Assembly: GCA_903847195.1 (NCBI GenBank)
Contig: CAINCZ010000142.1
Coordinates: 1-64,000 of the forward strand
DNA: 64,000 nt
Source of the DNA: an uncultured Acidobacteriota bacterium
GTDB lineage: Bacteria; Acidobacteriota; Terriglobia; Terriglobales; CAINCZ01
Direction: 5' to 3'
The notes under the pieces are model-generated. The model had not been told where the DNA came from. It was given only the letters and a program-made list of their open reading frames with translations, and searched no databases. This document shows positions 55,401 to 64,000 of the stretch, in pieces (the stretch's first letter is position 1; each line of letters starts with the position of its first letter). Position numbers and translations under genes: made by a program.

Positions 55401-55426
55401 GCCCCGGGTTCACCCGGGGCGTATCT
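55401..55426 (+). terminator. Terminator after the LysR gene
   Basis: GCCCCGGG-ttca-CCCGGGGC followed by gtatctttg, a strong hairpin with a weak U run, 40 bases after the LysR stop. Confidence 0.6.
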
Positions 55427-55519
55427 TTGCCCTTAACTGGTGGCATTTCGCCCCAGTGGCACTGGCCCTCCCCTTTGCGGTACACTGTGGTTTCGCTGGA
55501 GGAATACCAGGGCACAAGC

Positions 55520-55575
55520 GATTCACGTGGCGATTTAAGGCAATTGCTCCACGTAAAAAACTGCTAAAGGGCCGG
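55520..55575 (+). ncRNA. SAM-II riboswitch aptamer upstream of metY
   Basis: The sequence shows P1 ACGTGG (55525-55530) pairing with CCACGT (55549-55554), the loop with GATTTAA (55532-55538) and TTGC (55544-55547), an A-rich connector and GCTAAAG (55563-55569) as the 3' pseudoknot strand. This order (stem, GAUUU, UUGC, stem, A-rich, GCUAAA) is the SAM-II consensus known mainly from alphaproteobacterial met genes. It lies about 200 bases before metY, an O-acetylhomoserine sulfhydrylase gene, a typical target. The ligand S-adenosylmethionine is inferred from the match. Confidence 0.88.
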
Positions 55576-55599
55576 ACGTGTTCTCAAGATTTCCGAGAG

Positions 55600-55637
55600 C
55601 CCCCGACGCAATCTTTAGCGGCGGGGGTTTTGCTTTT
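55600..55637 (+). terminator. Riboswitch expression platform terminator
   Basis: CCCCCG (55600-55605) pairs with CGGGGG (55622-55627), plus inner CGC/GCG, followed by TTTTGCTTTT. The loop strand CTTTAGC (55613-55619) is complementary to GCTAAAG of the aptamer pseudoknot, so aptamer folding and an antiterminator are mutually exclusive. SAM binding would then favour termination. Confidence 0.75.
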
Positions 55638-55758
55638 CCCCCTCGTCGTCGCCTTGATTCCGCCTTTGCCGTCAGCCGCGCCGCTGACGCCGTTAGCGCA
55701 AGTTGAGTCCGGCACCGCTCCCCGGGCATCTGCCGGAAGAACTCGCTGGGAATTTTAA

Positions 55759-57081
<1,323 letters not shown>

Positions 57082-57090
57082 GCAACCGGT

Positions 57091-57124
57091 ATCCCGCATC
57101 TGCGCCTTTGGCAGATGTGGGGAT
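57091..57124. repeat. Dispersed hairpin repeat, copy 10
   Basis: ATCCCGCATCTGC-gcctttg-GCAGATGTGGGGAT. Stem and loop are nearly identical to the copies at 27441, 41731 and 61314. Confidence 0.7.
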
Positions 57125-57146
57125 GCCCCGAAAGAACAACCGGGTG

Positions 57147-57182
57147 GCCCACCCTTCCGCCCGCTTTTGGCGGAGGGTGGGG
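57147..57182. repeat. Dispersed hairpin repeat, copy 11
   Basis: GGTGGCCCACCCTTCCGCC-cgcttt-TGGCGGAGGGTGGGG. With copy 10 it forms a tandem pair between metY and metX, as at 27441-27519. Confidence 0.7.
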
Positions 57183-57207
57183 ATCTCAATTAAGACGGTC
57201 CGTAGAT

Positions 57208-58344
57208 ATGGCAACACCACTGGAACCGACATCGGAAGGCGACTTCACGTTCGCCGGCGACATACCTTTCGCGCTTGAACTCGGCGGTTCGCTGCAACCG
57301 GTTACGTTGCACTACGCTCTGTACGGCAAGCTCAATGCCCGGCGCGACAACGCCGTGCTGGTCTGCCACGCCCTGAGCGGCTCGGCCCGCATTGCCGACT
57401 GGTGGGCCGACATGTTCGCACCTCCGGGCAGCAACGCCCTGGCACAAGGCGGCATCTTCGACCTGGACCGCTATTGCATCATCGGCATCAATATCCTCGG
57501 CTCCTGCTACGGCTCCACCGGTCCGGCTTCCATCAACCCAGCGACCGGCAAACCCTACGGACCTGACTTCCCGCTCGTCAGCGTTGCCGATATCGTTCGC
57601 TCCCAGGCGATGCTGCTCGACCATCTCGCCATTCCCCGCCTGCGCGCCGTCATCGGCGGCTCCATCGGCGGTATGCAGGCGCTGCAGTGGGCGGTCGATT
57701 ACCCCGGCCGCATCGATGCCTGCATCGGCATCGGCTCCACCTCGCTTTCGGCCATGGGACTGGCGCTCAATCACCTGCAACGCCAGGCCATTGTCGGCGA
57801 CCCGGCCTTTCGCGGCGGTTGCTACACCTCGCAGCCTGCCCACGGCCTCGGACTCGCCCGCCAGATCGCCATGATCTCCTACAAGTCGGCCGAACTCTTC
57901 ACCCAGCGCTACGCCCGCAACCCCAACCGCAGCGGCGAAGACCCCTGCCGCTCGCTGCACGAACGCTACGACGTCGCCGGCTACCTCGACCATCAGGGCG
58001 AGAAGTTCATCTCCCGCTTTGACGCCAACAGCTATCTCACCATCTCCAAAACGATGGACACCTTCGACCTCGGCCGCCGCTATGCCTCCGAGCCGGCCGC
58101 CCTGGGCCGCATCTGCGCGCGCGTGCTGCTGGTCGGCATCTCCAGCGACTGGCTCTTTCCGCCCGCCGAAGTTAAAGAGTTGGCGGACCGCATGGTGGCG
58201 GCCGGCGTCCAATGCGAATACCGCGACTTCCTCTCCGACCACGGCCACGACGGATTCCTCGCCGATCCCGACCAGTTGGTCGCCTTGCTCGCCCCTTATT
58301 TCGGCAAGGGCAACAACCAGGCCCGCGTGCTGCGCATGGTGTAG
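57208..58344 (+). CDS. metX: Homoserine O-acetyltransferase
   Basis: 378 residues from the ATG at 57208; the longer frame passes through the hairpin repeats and is not real. It is an alpha/beta-hydrolase acyltransferase with the nucleophile in IGGSIGGMQALQW (Ser152), VLVCHALSGSARIADWW, NILGSCYGSTGPASI and catalytic His in DHGHDGFLAD. It makes O-acetylhomoserine, the substrate of metY. The acyl donor, acetyl- or succinyl-CoA, cannot be settled from sequence alone. The ribosome binding site is weak. Confidence 0.93.
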   Translation: MATPLEPTSEGDFTFAGDIPFALELGGSLQPVTLHYALYGKLNARRDNAVLVCHALSGSARIADWWADMFAPPGSNALAQGGIFDLDRYCIIGINILGSCYGSTGPASINPATGKPYGPDFPLVSVADIVRSQAMLLDHLAIPRLRAVIGGSIGGMQALQWAVDYPGRIDACIGIGSTSLSAMGLALNHLQRQAIVGDPAFRGGCYTSQPAHGLGLARQIAMISYKSAELFTQRYARNPNRSGEDPCRSLHERYDVAGYLDHQGEKFISRFDANSYLTISKTMDTFDLGRRYASEPAALGRICARVLLVGISSDWLFPPAEVKELADRMVAAGVQCEYRDFLSDHGHDGFLADPDQLVALLAPYFGKGNNQARVLRMV

Positions 58345-58446
58345 TCTCGACGCCGCCGTCCGCAGAGCTGTAATCCGCCTGTTGCATTTCCGCCGTTTCC
58401 CATTCAAAATCAGGGGCGCCGTAATCCCTGCATCTGGAGAAGCTTT

Positions 58447-59010
58447 ATGCGTCTGCTGCGTCTTGCGCTCCTGCCCGTGCTCGGCTTGTCCATCGCCGTC
58501 CTCGCCAAGGACGAACCGAGGATCACCATCCAGGTCGTCGGCTCGGAAACGAGTCAACGGCAGTTCAGCCACACCTTCCCGGGGAAGGAAGGCACCACGG
58601 CGACGAACTGCCGGACAAGAGAATCCGCGCGCGGTTCGAAGACTGAAACCGGCCCTGGATCCGTACAGACGCAATCCAGCTCCAGTTCCAGCACCACTTG
58701 CATCAGCGCGACCACCGGGGGCGAGGCGCCTCAGGTCATGACTCACCGGGTCAGGCAGGAACAAATCTACGTCGTCCTACCCGATGGCCGCCAGACGACG
58801 CTCTCCTGCCAACAGGGGTTCCGCCGCTGTGAGAGCCTGCCGCCCGGTAAATACGAGGCCGAGATCGACGGCAATTCCATGGTGGTCATCGTGCGCGATT
58901 TGGCGGGCAAAGAAAGAAAAGTCAAGTATCGGGCCGGGACCGTAACCGGCACGGCCACCGTGCCGCCGCCGGTGCCTGCCGCCGCGCCATCAACTGCCGG
59001 GCCGAATTAA
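58447..59010 (+). CDS. Secreted hypothetical protein
   Basis: A 187-residue protein after GGAGAAG with signal peptide MRLLRLALLPVLGLSIAVLA. The mature part has four Cys (TNCRTR, TTCISA, LSCQQGFRRCESL) and a Ser-rich linker (TQSSSSSSTT). The LPDGRQTTLSC...GKYEAEIDGNSMVV region looks like a small beta domain. The tail is Pro/Ala/Thr-rich. From memory, similar acidobacterial secreted proteins exist without an assigned function. It is followed by a strong terminator. Confidence 0.75.
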   Translation: MRLLRLALLPVLGLSIAVLAKDEPRITIQVVGSETSQRQFSHTFPGKEGTTATNCRTRESARGSKTETGPGSVQTQSSSSSSTTCISATTGGEAPQVMTHRVRQEQIYVVLPDGRQTTLSCQQGFRRCESLPPGKYEAEIDGNSMVVIVRDLAGKERKVKYRAGTVTGTATVPPPVPAAAPSTAGPN

Positions 59011-59117
59011 TTGCTGAACCCTGCGAAATCGGAGGTGCTGGTGCAGGCCCGTGCTTTAACTCCGGTGAGGCTTGCCTATGCTCCTCCGGCGCCGATCGGC
59101 GAGACGGAAAGAAAAGT

Positions 59118-59155
59118 AAAGCCTCTGCCGCGCAATCCGCGGCAGAGGCTTTCTT
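59118..59155. terminator. Bidirectional terminator
   Basis: A 15-bp stem AAAGCCTCTGCCGCG-caatc-CGCGGCAGAGGCTTT lies between convergent genes (58447-59010 plus and the nitroreductase on minus). T runs follow on both strands (TTTCTTGTTTC on plus). Confidence 0.85.
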
Positions 59156-59170
59156 GTTTCCTTCTCGTTC

Positions 59171-59668
59171 TTAGAACTTCTCCCAGTGCAGCACGTCCGC
59201 CAGTGTCCGCTTCGGCTTCTCCGGCAGCCCCATCGGGTACCCGATGCCGAGCATGCACAGCGGCTTGAAGGTATCCGGCGCGCCGATCAGCTTGCGCACC
59301 TCTTCCCCGAACGGACGCCCGTCGAGCTGCGCCCAGCAGCCGCCCAGCCCCATCGCATGCGCCGCCACGAGCATGTTCTGCGCTGCGTTGGAACAGCCCG
59401 CCACGTACAGCTCATCGGTGGCCACGCCGAGCACCACGATCGTCACCGCCGAGGTGCCCACGAACTCGCCGCGCCCCTCGGTCACGCCAGCCAGCTTCTG
59501 CAGCATCGCGCGGTCGGTCACCGCCACGAACTCCCACGGTTGCCGGTTGCGCGCGTTCGCCGCCAGCCGCCCGCAGTCCACAAGTTCTTCAATCTGCTCC
59601 CGCGTCACGGGCTCTCCCGTGTACGCACGTACCGAACGCCGGGTCTTTAAGGCTTCAATTGCGTCCAT
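59171..59668 (-). CDS. Nitroreductase family protein
   Basis: A 165-residue FMN-dependent nitroreductase-fold protein: DAIEALKTRRSVRAYTGEPV (N-terminal FMN-binding Arg-Ser-Val-Arg), NARNRQPWEFVAVTD, and AAHAMGLGGCWAQLDGRPF. The length is at the short end of the family. It likely reduces nitro- or quinone-type compounds with NAD(P)H; the physiological substrate is unknown. It is monocistronic, facing the bidirectional terminator. Confidence 0.9.
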   Translation of the reverse strand: MDAIEALKTRRSVRAYTGEPVTREQIEELVDCGRLAANARNRQPWEFVAVTDRAMLQKLAGVTEGRGEFVGTSAVTIVVLGVATDELYVAGCSNAAQNMLVAAHAMGLGGCWAQLDGRPFGEEVRKLIGAPDTFKPLCMLGIGYPMGLPEKPKRTLADVLHWEKF

Positions 59669-59790
59669 CGTTGTCCTCTATCTATGAACTATAAAATTTC
59701 AGCTGGATCAAACCGCCACAGCCTAAATCGCTCCTGCCCATTTAGGCAACCCTGTTATAGGTAGCTTGCAGGATGTCGTTCCGCAAGCAT

Positions 59791-59970
59791 TTATCGCGGT
59801 CCATCCATCGCCGGCCGGCCGCACTTCAGGCAAAACGCCGCTTCGCCCGGCAGGCTGGCCCCGCATGCATAACACCTCTTCTGGCTCGATCGCCGCGTTC
59901 GTTTACTGAACACCTGTACGGCGATGCCGACGATCACGACCAACAACAGGATTTCCGCAAGGCTTATCAT
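59791..59970 (-). CDS. Small membrane protein with zinc-ribbon tail
   Basis: 59 residues from the ATG at 59970, with AGGAAAGG eleven bases ahead; a GTG at 59982 is possible. A membrane helix (ISLAEILLLVVIVGIAVQVF) is followed by a basic linker and a two-knuckle ribbon RCYACGASLPGEAAFCLKCG. The layout suggests a membrane-anchored zinc ribbon. It begins 26 bases after the upstream flavoprotein gene and is probably co-transcribed. Function unknown. Confidence 0.75.
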   Translation of the reverse strand: MISLAEILLLVVIVGIAVQVFSKRTRRSSQKRCYACGASLPGEAAFCLKCGRPAMDGPR

Positions 59971-59995
59971 CAGCGCCCACACCTTTCCTGGCTCT

Positions 59996-61210
59996 CTATC
60001 GTCCCAGTACCTTATCCATCGCCTGCTGCGCCGCCAGCTTCAGGTACTCCGGGTGCGCCACCGCCGCCCGCAGGAAGAAGCTCGCCGTAAAGTTCGAAGC
60101 AATCAGGTCGGCGAACTCCTGCGCTCCCAGCTTCGTTAACGCCTCCGTCCGCTCGTCCCACTTCGCGTCATCGTACTTCGCAATGCGGCGGTTGATCTCA
60201 TAAGCCACGCGAAGCCGCATGCCATACGTCTCCCGCCATTGGTTCTGGTACTTCATCAGGAAGCGCTTCGAGCAGTCGCCCGCACGCACGGCTTCGGCCG
60301 CCACCGTGCCCGCCATCCGTCCCGCCCAGAGCGCCCAGCGGATCCCCTCGCCCAGCAGCGCCGATGCCTGCCCCGCCGCATCGCCCACGGCCATCATGCC
60401 GTCGGTGACGAAGTTTTCGAGCAGCCCTTCGGCAGGCACCACGCCCGTGTGATACTCCACCGGCTGCGCGCCCTCGAGGTTGATCCCAAACCGCGCCGCC
60501 TCGGCCACGAACTTCTGCAAGTACGCCCCCGGGTCGGCCTTCGCATCCGCGTTGAGTATCCCGATCCCCATACGCACGCGCTTCCGCCCCCAGGGAAACG
60601 CCCAGCCGTAACCGGTCGGCGCCACCTGCCCGCCCACAATCAGCACCGCTTCGTCGGCGTCGTAGTTCGGCGCATACATGTCGTACTCCGCCCCCACGCC
60701 AAATGCCTTGCAGCCCGCGTACAAGCCCGCCTGCCGCAGCATCTCGGCCCGGTGGCCCGAGGCGTCGATCAGCACCTTGCTTTCAAATTCCAGCTGCTGC
60801 CCGCGCCATCCGTACACCTTCGCGCCGCCCACCACGCCGTCTTTCACGATGGGCGCCAGCGCCTTGTGCCCCACGAAAATCTGCGCGCCGGCGTCGGCCG
60901 CGCGCTCGGCCAGGTGCTGGTATACCCCGCGCACGTCGATCACGCACGCCACCGGCTCCGGATACTCAAATACTGCTGCCTGGTTCGGCGACAGGAACCG
61001 GCAGCGCCGCAGCGGATGATACAGTTCGCGCGGAATCCCCAGCTCCTGCATGTCGCGCACAAAGCTGCCGCCCGTCGTGCGCACCGGACCGCCGATCTCA
61101 GCGTTGCGTTCGCAGACGGCCACCCGCGCGCCGCCCTTTGCGGCAGCCGCCGCGGCGGCCATCCCGCCCGGCCCCCCGCCGATTACCAGTACATCCCATC
61201 GCTCGCTCAT
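59996..61210 (-). CDS. Geranylgeranyl reductase family FAD-dependent oxidoreductase
   Basis: A 404-residue flavoprotein. The FAD dinucleotide site is VLVIGGGPGGMAAAAAAAKG, with Glu in VAVCERNAEIGG, then CVIDVRGVYQHLAERAADAG, LIDASGHRAE and the GDAAGQASALLGEGIRWALW motif of the GG-reductase/para-hydroxybenzoate hydroxylase branch. It may saturate isoprenoid chains (quinone side chains, carotenoid or lipid precursors). The N-terminal GGPVRTTGGSFVRDMQELGI is typical. The small zinc-ribbon gene follows. Confidence 0.85.
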   Translation of the reverse strand: MSERWDVLVIGGGPGGMAAAAAAAKGGARVAVCERNAEIGGPVRTTGGSFVRDMQELGIPRELYHPLRRCRFLSPNQAAVFEYPEPVACVIDVRGVYQHLAERAADAGAQIFVGHKALAPIVKDGVVGGAKVYGWRGQQLEFESKVLIDASGHRAEMLRQAGLYAGCKAFGVGAEYDMYAPNYDADEAVLIVGGQVAPTGYGWAFPWGRKRVRMGIGILNADAKADPGAYLQKFVAEAARFGINLEGAQPVEYHTGVVPAEGLLENFVTDGMMAVGDAAGQASALLGEGIRWALWAGRMAGTVAAEAVRAGDCSKRFLMKYQNQWRETYGMRLRVAYEINRRIAKYDDAKWDERTEALTKLGAQEFADLIASNFTASFFLRAAVAHPEYLKLAAQQAMDKVLGR

Positions 61211-61313
61211 CTTCTGCTTAACGCTCTCCCGTGCGCCCGCCCGGTCAAACTGCGGCGCGCCCCTAGCCAGCTTCTCATCCCATCATATCGCCCTCCCTTC
61301 GGTACCCTCGGCG

Positions 61314-61344
61314 CCCCATATCTGCCGCTTTTGGCAGATGTGGG
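61314..61344. repeat. Dispersed hairpin repeat, copy 12
   Basis: CCCCATATCTGCC-gctttt-GGCAGATGTGGG. Same stem as copies at 27441, 41731 and 57091. It sits between the flavoprotein and the ABC exporter genes. Confidence 0.7.
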
Positions 61345-61403
61345 ATTTCGGGCTTCACAATTCTTTACGTAGCTTCCCGCCCGCTCCTGCTATAACGGGG
61401 CCA

Positions 61404-62111
61404 ATGAGCACCGACTCTGTTCCGGCCATTTGCGCCCAACGCCTCTGCCGTCACTATCCCATGGGCGGTGCCGTTATTCGCGCAGTCGAAGAGGTCACTC
61501 TCGCGATCGCCCCCGGCGAGTTCACGGCCTTGCTCGGCAGCTCCGGCTCCGGCAAATCAACCTTGCTCAATCTCGTAGCTGGACTCGACCGCCCTACTGC
61601 GGGCAGCATCTCCGTCCTTGGCCGCGACCTCGCCGCGCTCAACCCCGAAGAACTCGCCCGCCACCGCCGCCAGACCGTCGGCATGGTGTTTCAGGCGTTC
61701 AACCTGATCGGCTCCATGACGGTGCTCGAAAACGTCGAACTGCCGCTGCGCTTCGCCGAAGTGGAACGCGCCGAGCGCGGACGGCGTGCGCTTTCCGCCC
61801 TCGAGCGCGTCGGCCTCGCCGAACGCCTCACCCACCGCCCCAGCCAGTTGAGCGGCGGCGAACAGCAGCGCGTCTCTATCGCCCGCGCCATCGTCAATCG
61901 TCCCGCGATCCTGCTGGCCGACGAGCCTACCGGCAATCTCGACAGCGCGACCGGCGAGTCCATCATGCAGCTCCTGCGCGAGCTCAACGGGTCGCTCGGC
62001 GTGACCATCCTGATGGTCACCCACGAGCGTCCGCTCGCCGAACGCTTCGCCCGCCGCCTGCTGCAGATGGCCGACGGGCGACTGGTCTCACTCCCCGAGG
62101 TGTCCTCATGA
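61404..62111 (+). CDS. ABC transporter ATP-binding protein (LolD/MacB type)
   Basis: 235 residues from the ATG at 61404 (MSTDSVPAICAQRLCRHYPM); a longer frame upstream overlaps the neighbouring gene and a repeat. Walker A is LLGSSGSGKSTLLNLVAGLD, the Q-loop is GMVFQAFNL, the signature is LSGGEQQRVSIARAIVNRPA, and Walker B is ILLADEPTGNLDS. These are hallmarks of the LolD/MacB/FtsE group that drives envelope proteins, not solute import. It overlaps the permease gene by four bases (ATGA). Confidence 0.95.
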   Translation: MSTDSVPAICAQRLCRHYPMGGAVIRAVEEVTLAIAPGEFTALLGSSGSGKSTLLNLVAGLDRPTAGSISVLGRDLAALNPEELARHRRQTVGMVFQAFNLIGSMTVLENVELPLRFAEVERAERGRRALSALERVGLAERLTHRPSQLSGGEQQRVSIARAIVNRPAILLADEPTGNLDSATGESIMQLLRELNGSLGVTILMVTHERPLAERFARRLLQMADGRLVSLPEVSS

Positions 62112-63529
62112 AGGCCCGCGACGCCTTCGATCTCGCCACGCGCAACCTGCGCGAATCGCTGCTGCGCAACGCGCTCACCACGCTCGGCATTGCCGTCGGC
62201 GTGGCTTCGCTGGTCGCCATGCTCTCGCTCGGCATCGGCTTGCAATCGATGTTTAACCGCCGCCTGGTGCGCGCCGGACTGTTCGACACCGTCGTCGTCA
62301 CCGCCCAGCGCGACTTCCGCCCCTTCCGCCAGGGACAGGCGGTGCCCCCCGCCCCGGCGCGCCTGCTCGACGAAAATGCCCGCCGCGAAATCAGCCTGTT
62401 GCCTAACGTGGTCGAGGTCACACCCGACCTGCGATTCCCCGCCGAAGCGCAATTCGCGCAGTCCCGCGACTACGCCACGGTCAGCGGCGTGCCCGCTTCG
62501 GCTGCCAGCGACGAAGCCTTCGAGGGAATGCAGGGACGCTACTTCACCGGCCCTACGGCGCAGGAAGTAATTCTGCTCGCCGATTTCGCCCGCCGCCTGA
62601 ACGCAGCCAATCCCGCCGCGCTGCTCGGACAGGAACTCATACTCACCTACGCGGAGCGCCAGCCGCTTGCTTCCGGCCGCGCAAACGCCAGCTCGGATTC
62701 CGATTCCGATTTCGGCGACGATGAACTGGAGTCCGCACTCGGCCTCTCCATGGGTGACGACCTGTTCGGCGAAGACTCCTCCCCCGGCATCTCCATCGTC
62801 CGCCGCGAGCGCCGCTTCCGCATCGTCGGCATCACCCAGCGCGAGCCTTTTAGCGGAGTCCGCGGCGGTCCCGGACGCAGCGGCGTCCTCGTGCCCCTGG
62901 CAGTCGCTGAAAGCCTCAATGCCATCGACGCCTCCGACCTGCGCAGCCTCAGCTCCTCGGCTCCGCTCACCGGCCGCTCCTACACCAGCCTGCGCGTGCG
63001 GGTCGCCAAGCCCGGCCTGGTCGAGCCGCTCGAAGAGCGTTTGCGCCAGATGGGCTTCGGCACCTTCTCGCTGATGGAAGCCATGCGCAACCTGCGCCGC
63101 GTCTTCGTCTTTCTCGACCTGTTCCTCGGCATCTTCGGCTCGCTCGCCCTTGCCGTCGCCTCGCTTGGCATCATCAACACGCTTGTCATGGCAATTCTCG
63201 AGCGCCGCCGCGAAATCGGCATCATGAAGGCCATCGGTGCCAGCGACCGCGACGTCAAGCGCCTCTTTTTCGCCGAAGCCGCCGGCATGGGCATCGGCGG
63301 AGGCCTGCTCGGCGTGCTGCTCGGATGGCTGATCGGCCGCGCCATCAACTTCGGCACCACGCTCTATCTGCAAAGCCAGCAACTGCCCGCTGAAGACATC
63401 TGGCTCGTCCCCTGGTGGTTAATCCTGGGCGCTGTCGTCTTTGCCGTGCTGGTCACGCTCGTTTCGGGTCTTTACCCGGCCGCCCGCGCCGCCCGCCTCG
63501 ATCCCGTGGAGGCGCTCCGCTATGAGTAG
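62108..63529 (+). CDS. ABC transporter permease (MacB/FtsX type)
   Basis: 473 residues from ATG at 62108. An N-terminal helix (TTLGIAVGVASLVAMLSLGI) is followed by a large extracytoplasmic domain (about residues 45-330) and three C-terminal helices (FLGIFGSLALAVASLGIINT, AAGMGIGGGLLGVLLGWLIG, WLILGAVVFAVLVTLVSGLY), with the FtsX-type ERRREIGIMKAIGAS coupling motif and PAARAARLDPVEALRYE end. The periplasmic domain carries an acidic Ser/Asp-rich insert (residues 192-226). With the ATPase it forms a mechanotransmission or efflux complex; no periplasmic adaptor gene is adjacent. Confidence 0.93.
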   Translation: MKARDAFDLATRNLRESLLRNALTTLGIAVGVASLVAMLSLGIGLQSMFNRRLVRAGLFDTVVVTAQRDFRPFRQGQAVPPAPARLLDENARREISLLPNVVEVTPDLRFPAEAQFAQSRDYATVSGVPASAASDEAFEGMQGRYFTGPTAQEVILLADFARRLNAANPAALLGQELILTYAERQPLASGRANASSDSDSDFGDDELESALGLSMGDDLFGEDSSPGISIVRRERRFRIVGITQREPFSGVRGGPGRSGVLVPLAVAESLNAIDASDLRSLSSSAPLTGRSYTSLRVRVAKPGLVEPLEERLRQMGFGTFSLMEAMRNLRRVFVFLDLFLGIFGSLALAVASLGIINTLVMAILERRREIGIMKAIGASDRDVKRLFFAEAAGMGIGGGLLGVLLGWLIGRAINFGTTLYLQSQQLPAEDIWLVPWWLILGAVVFAVLVTLVSGLYPAARAARLDPVEALRYE

Positions 63530-63588
63530 GGGTCCTGCTTTGGTCCGCCCGAAGCCCTTGCTGCCGTGCTGTTCCCGAATTGCGTCCT

Positions 63589-63612
63589 GCCCGTGGCATG
63601 CACGGGCGTTTT
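63589..63612 (+). terminator. Terminator of the ABC exporter operon
   Basis: GCCCGTG-gcatg-CACGGGC followed by GTTTTCT, 60 bases after the permease stop. Confidence 0.75.
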
Positions 63613-63730
63613 CTGCACTGCGCCCGGTTTCAAGCGATAACATTTCTGTCGAAGCGTGCGGAGGCACCGGCTGACGCTTCAGGTGGCAGCGGCCCACCTG
63701 TTTTCGGTGGCGGTCTAGGAGTCCGGCTTT

Positions 63731-64000
63731 ATGCCGCTGACTTACAAAATCTTTAAAGACGCGATGCTGGTAGTCACCACCGGCTCCGGCACTGTGACCT
63801 TCGGCGAGTCCCGCGCCCATCAGGACGCGCTGCTCGCTGACCCCAACTTCGACCCCAGCTTCAACCAGTTGCTAAATCTGACGGGCGTCGAACGCTTTGC
63901 GCTTTCCGTCGAGGAGGCTAGGGGCGTAGCCATATACCCGCTGTTTGCCCCGCAATCCAAGCGCGCTCTCGCCGCCTGGGACCCAGCGATCTACGGCATG
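63731..64000 (+). CDS. Hypothetical protein, 3' truncated by the window edge
   Basis: The ATG at 63731 has TAGGAG 12 bases ahead and opens a frame without stop to the last base (90 codons). It starts MPLTYKIFKDAMLVVTTGSG, with PNFDPSFNQLLNLTGVERFA and IYPLFAPQSKRALAAWDP further on. The pattern of alternating strands and the 'DP.F....Q.ld..G' element resembles the STAS-like/SpoIIAA-like group of short proteins in acidobacteria, but this is a weak impression. Function not assigned. Confidence 0.65.
   Translation, partial: MPLTYKIFKDAMLVVTTGSGTVTFGESRAHQDALLADPNFDPSFNQLLNLTGVERFALSVEEARGVAIYPLFAPQSKRALAAWDPAIYGM

Noticed and set aside
61430..62107. A long plus-strand frame running into the ABC permease from upstream
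   Set aside because: It overlaps the ATP-binding protein in another frame and is Arg/Pro-rich. The permease starts at 62108 with the ATGA overlap and an N-terminal helix.

Overview
The window is one GC-rich bacterial chromosome segment with tightly packed protein genes and no rRNA, tRNA, CRISPR array or insertion sequence that I could recognise. Small-protein types (a DUF3309 membrane peptide, a Thivi_2564-like peptide, a tail with a TYHVCLECG motif), the mix of house-keeping genes and a dispersed family of hairpin repeats between genes suggest an Acidobacteriota (Terriglobia-like) soil bacterium. This is an inference from gene types, not from a marker gene.

Layout. 1-8.2 kb: an accessory envelope region with an OmpA-type coiled-coil protein, a DUF3309 peptide, a zinc-dependent phospholipase C-like protein, a Gly-zipper lipoprotein, an RNB-domain nuclease and secreted or membrane hypotheticals. 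8.6-18.4 kb: a catabolic island. A minus-strand operon (hyuA-hyuB-MFS transporter-M24 'pita-bread' protein-SDR dehydrogenase) is divergent from a TetR regulator and a solute-binding-fold protein without signal peptide; two palindromes lie in the shared promoter region. 18.5-24.1 kb: a tiny zinc-ribbon protein, a membrane hypothetical, a tannase/feruloyl esterase and a TPM-nucleotidyltransferase-LemA operon. 24.1-34.8 kb: DEAD-box helicase, ABC-F ATPase, MtgA, a membrane metallophosphoesterase, an M23 peptidase and a histidine kinase-response regulator-PP2C phosphatase operon. 35-36.7 kb: a lipoprotein with nine CxxCH haem motifs.

36.8-47.9 kb: a long minus-strand amino-acid superoperon, lysC-ilvB-ilvN-ilvC-hom-thrC-thrB-ilvA, running from aspartate to threonine and on to 2-oxobutyrate and isoleucine/valine synthesis, with proC upstream. 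Just ahead of lysC is a 39-codon leader ORF rich in Thr, Val, Ile and Leu codons, followed by mutually exclusive antiterminator and terminator hairpins. This is a classical translation-coupled attenuator and is the most interesting element here. 48.1-54.3 kb: gltB-gltD glutamate synthase. 54.4-58.3 kb: a LysR regulator, then metY-metX for homocysteine synthesis from homoserine. metY is preceded by a SAM-II riboswitch aptamer and a terminator whose loop can pair with the aptamer's 3' strand. 58.4-64 kb: a secreted hypothetical, a nitroreductase, a geranylgeranyl-reductase-type flavoprotein with a small zinc-ribbon membrane protein, a MacB/LolD-type ABC exporter pair, and the start of an unidentified gene cut by the window edge.

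Start codons were chosen from visible ribosome binding sites and family N-termini, and several are earlier or later than the longest open frame. All functional calls come from reading motifs by eye; no database search was possible.
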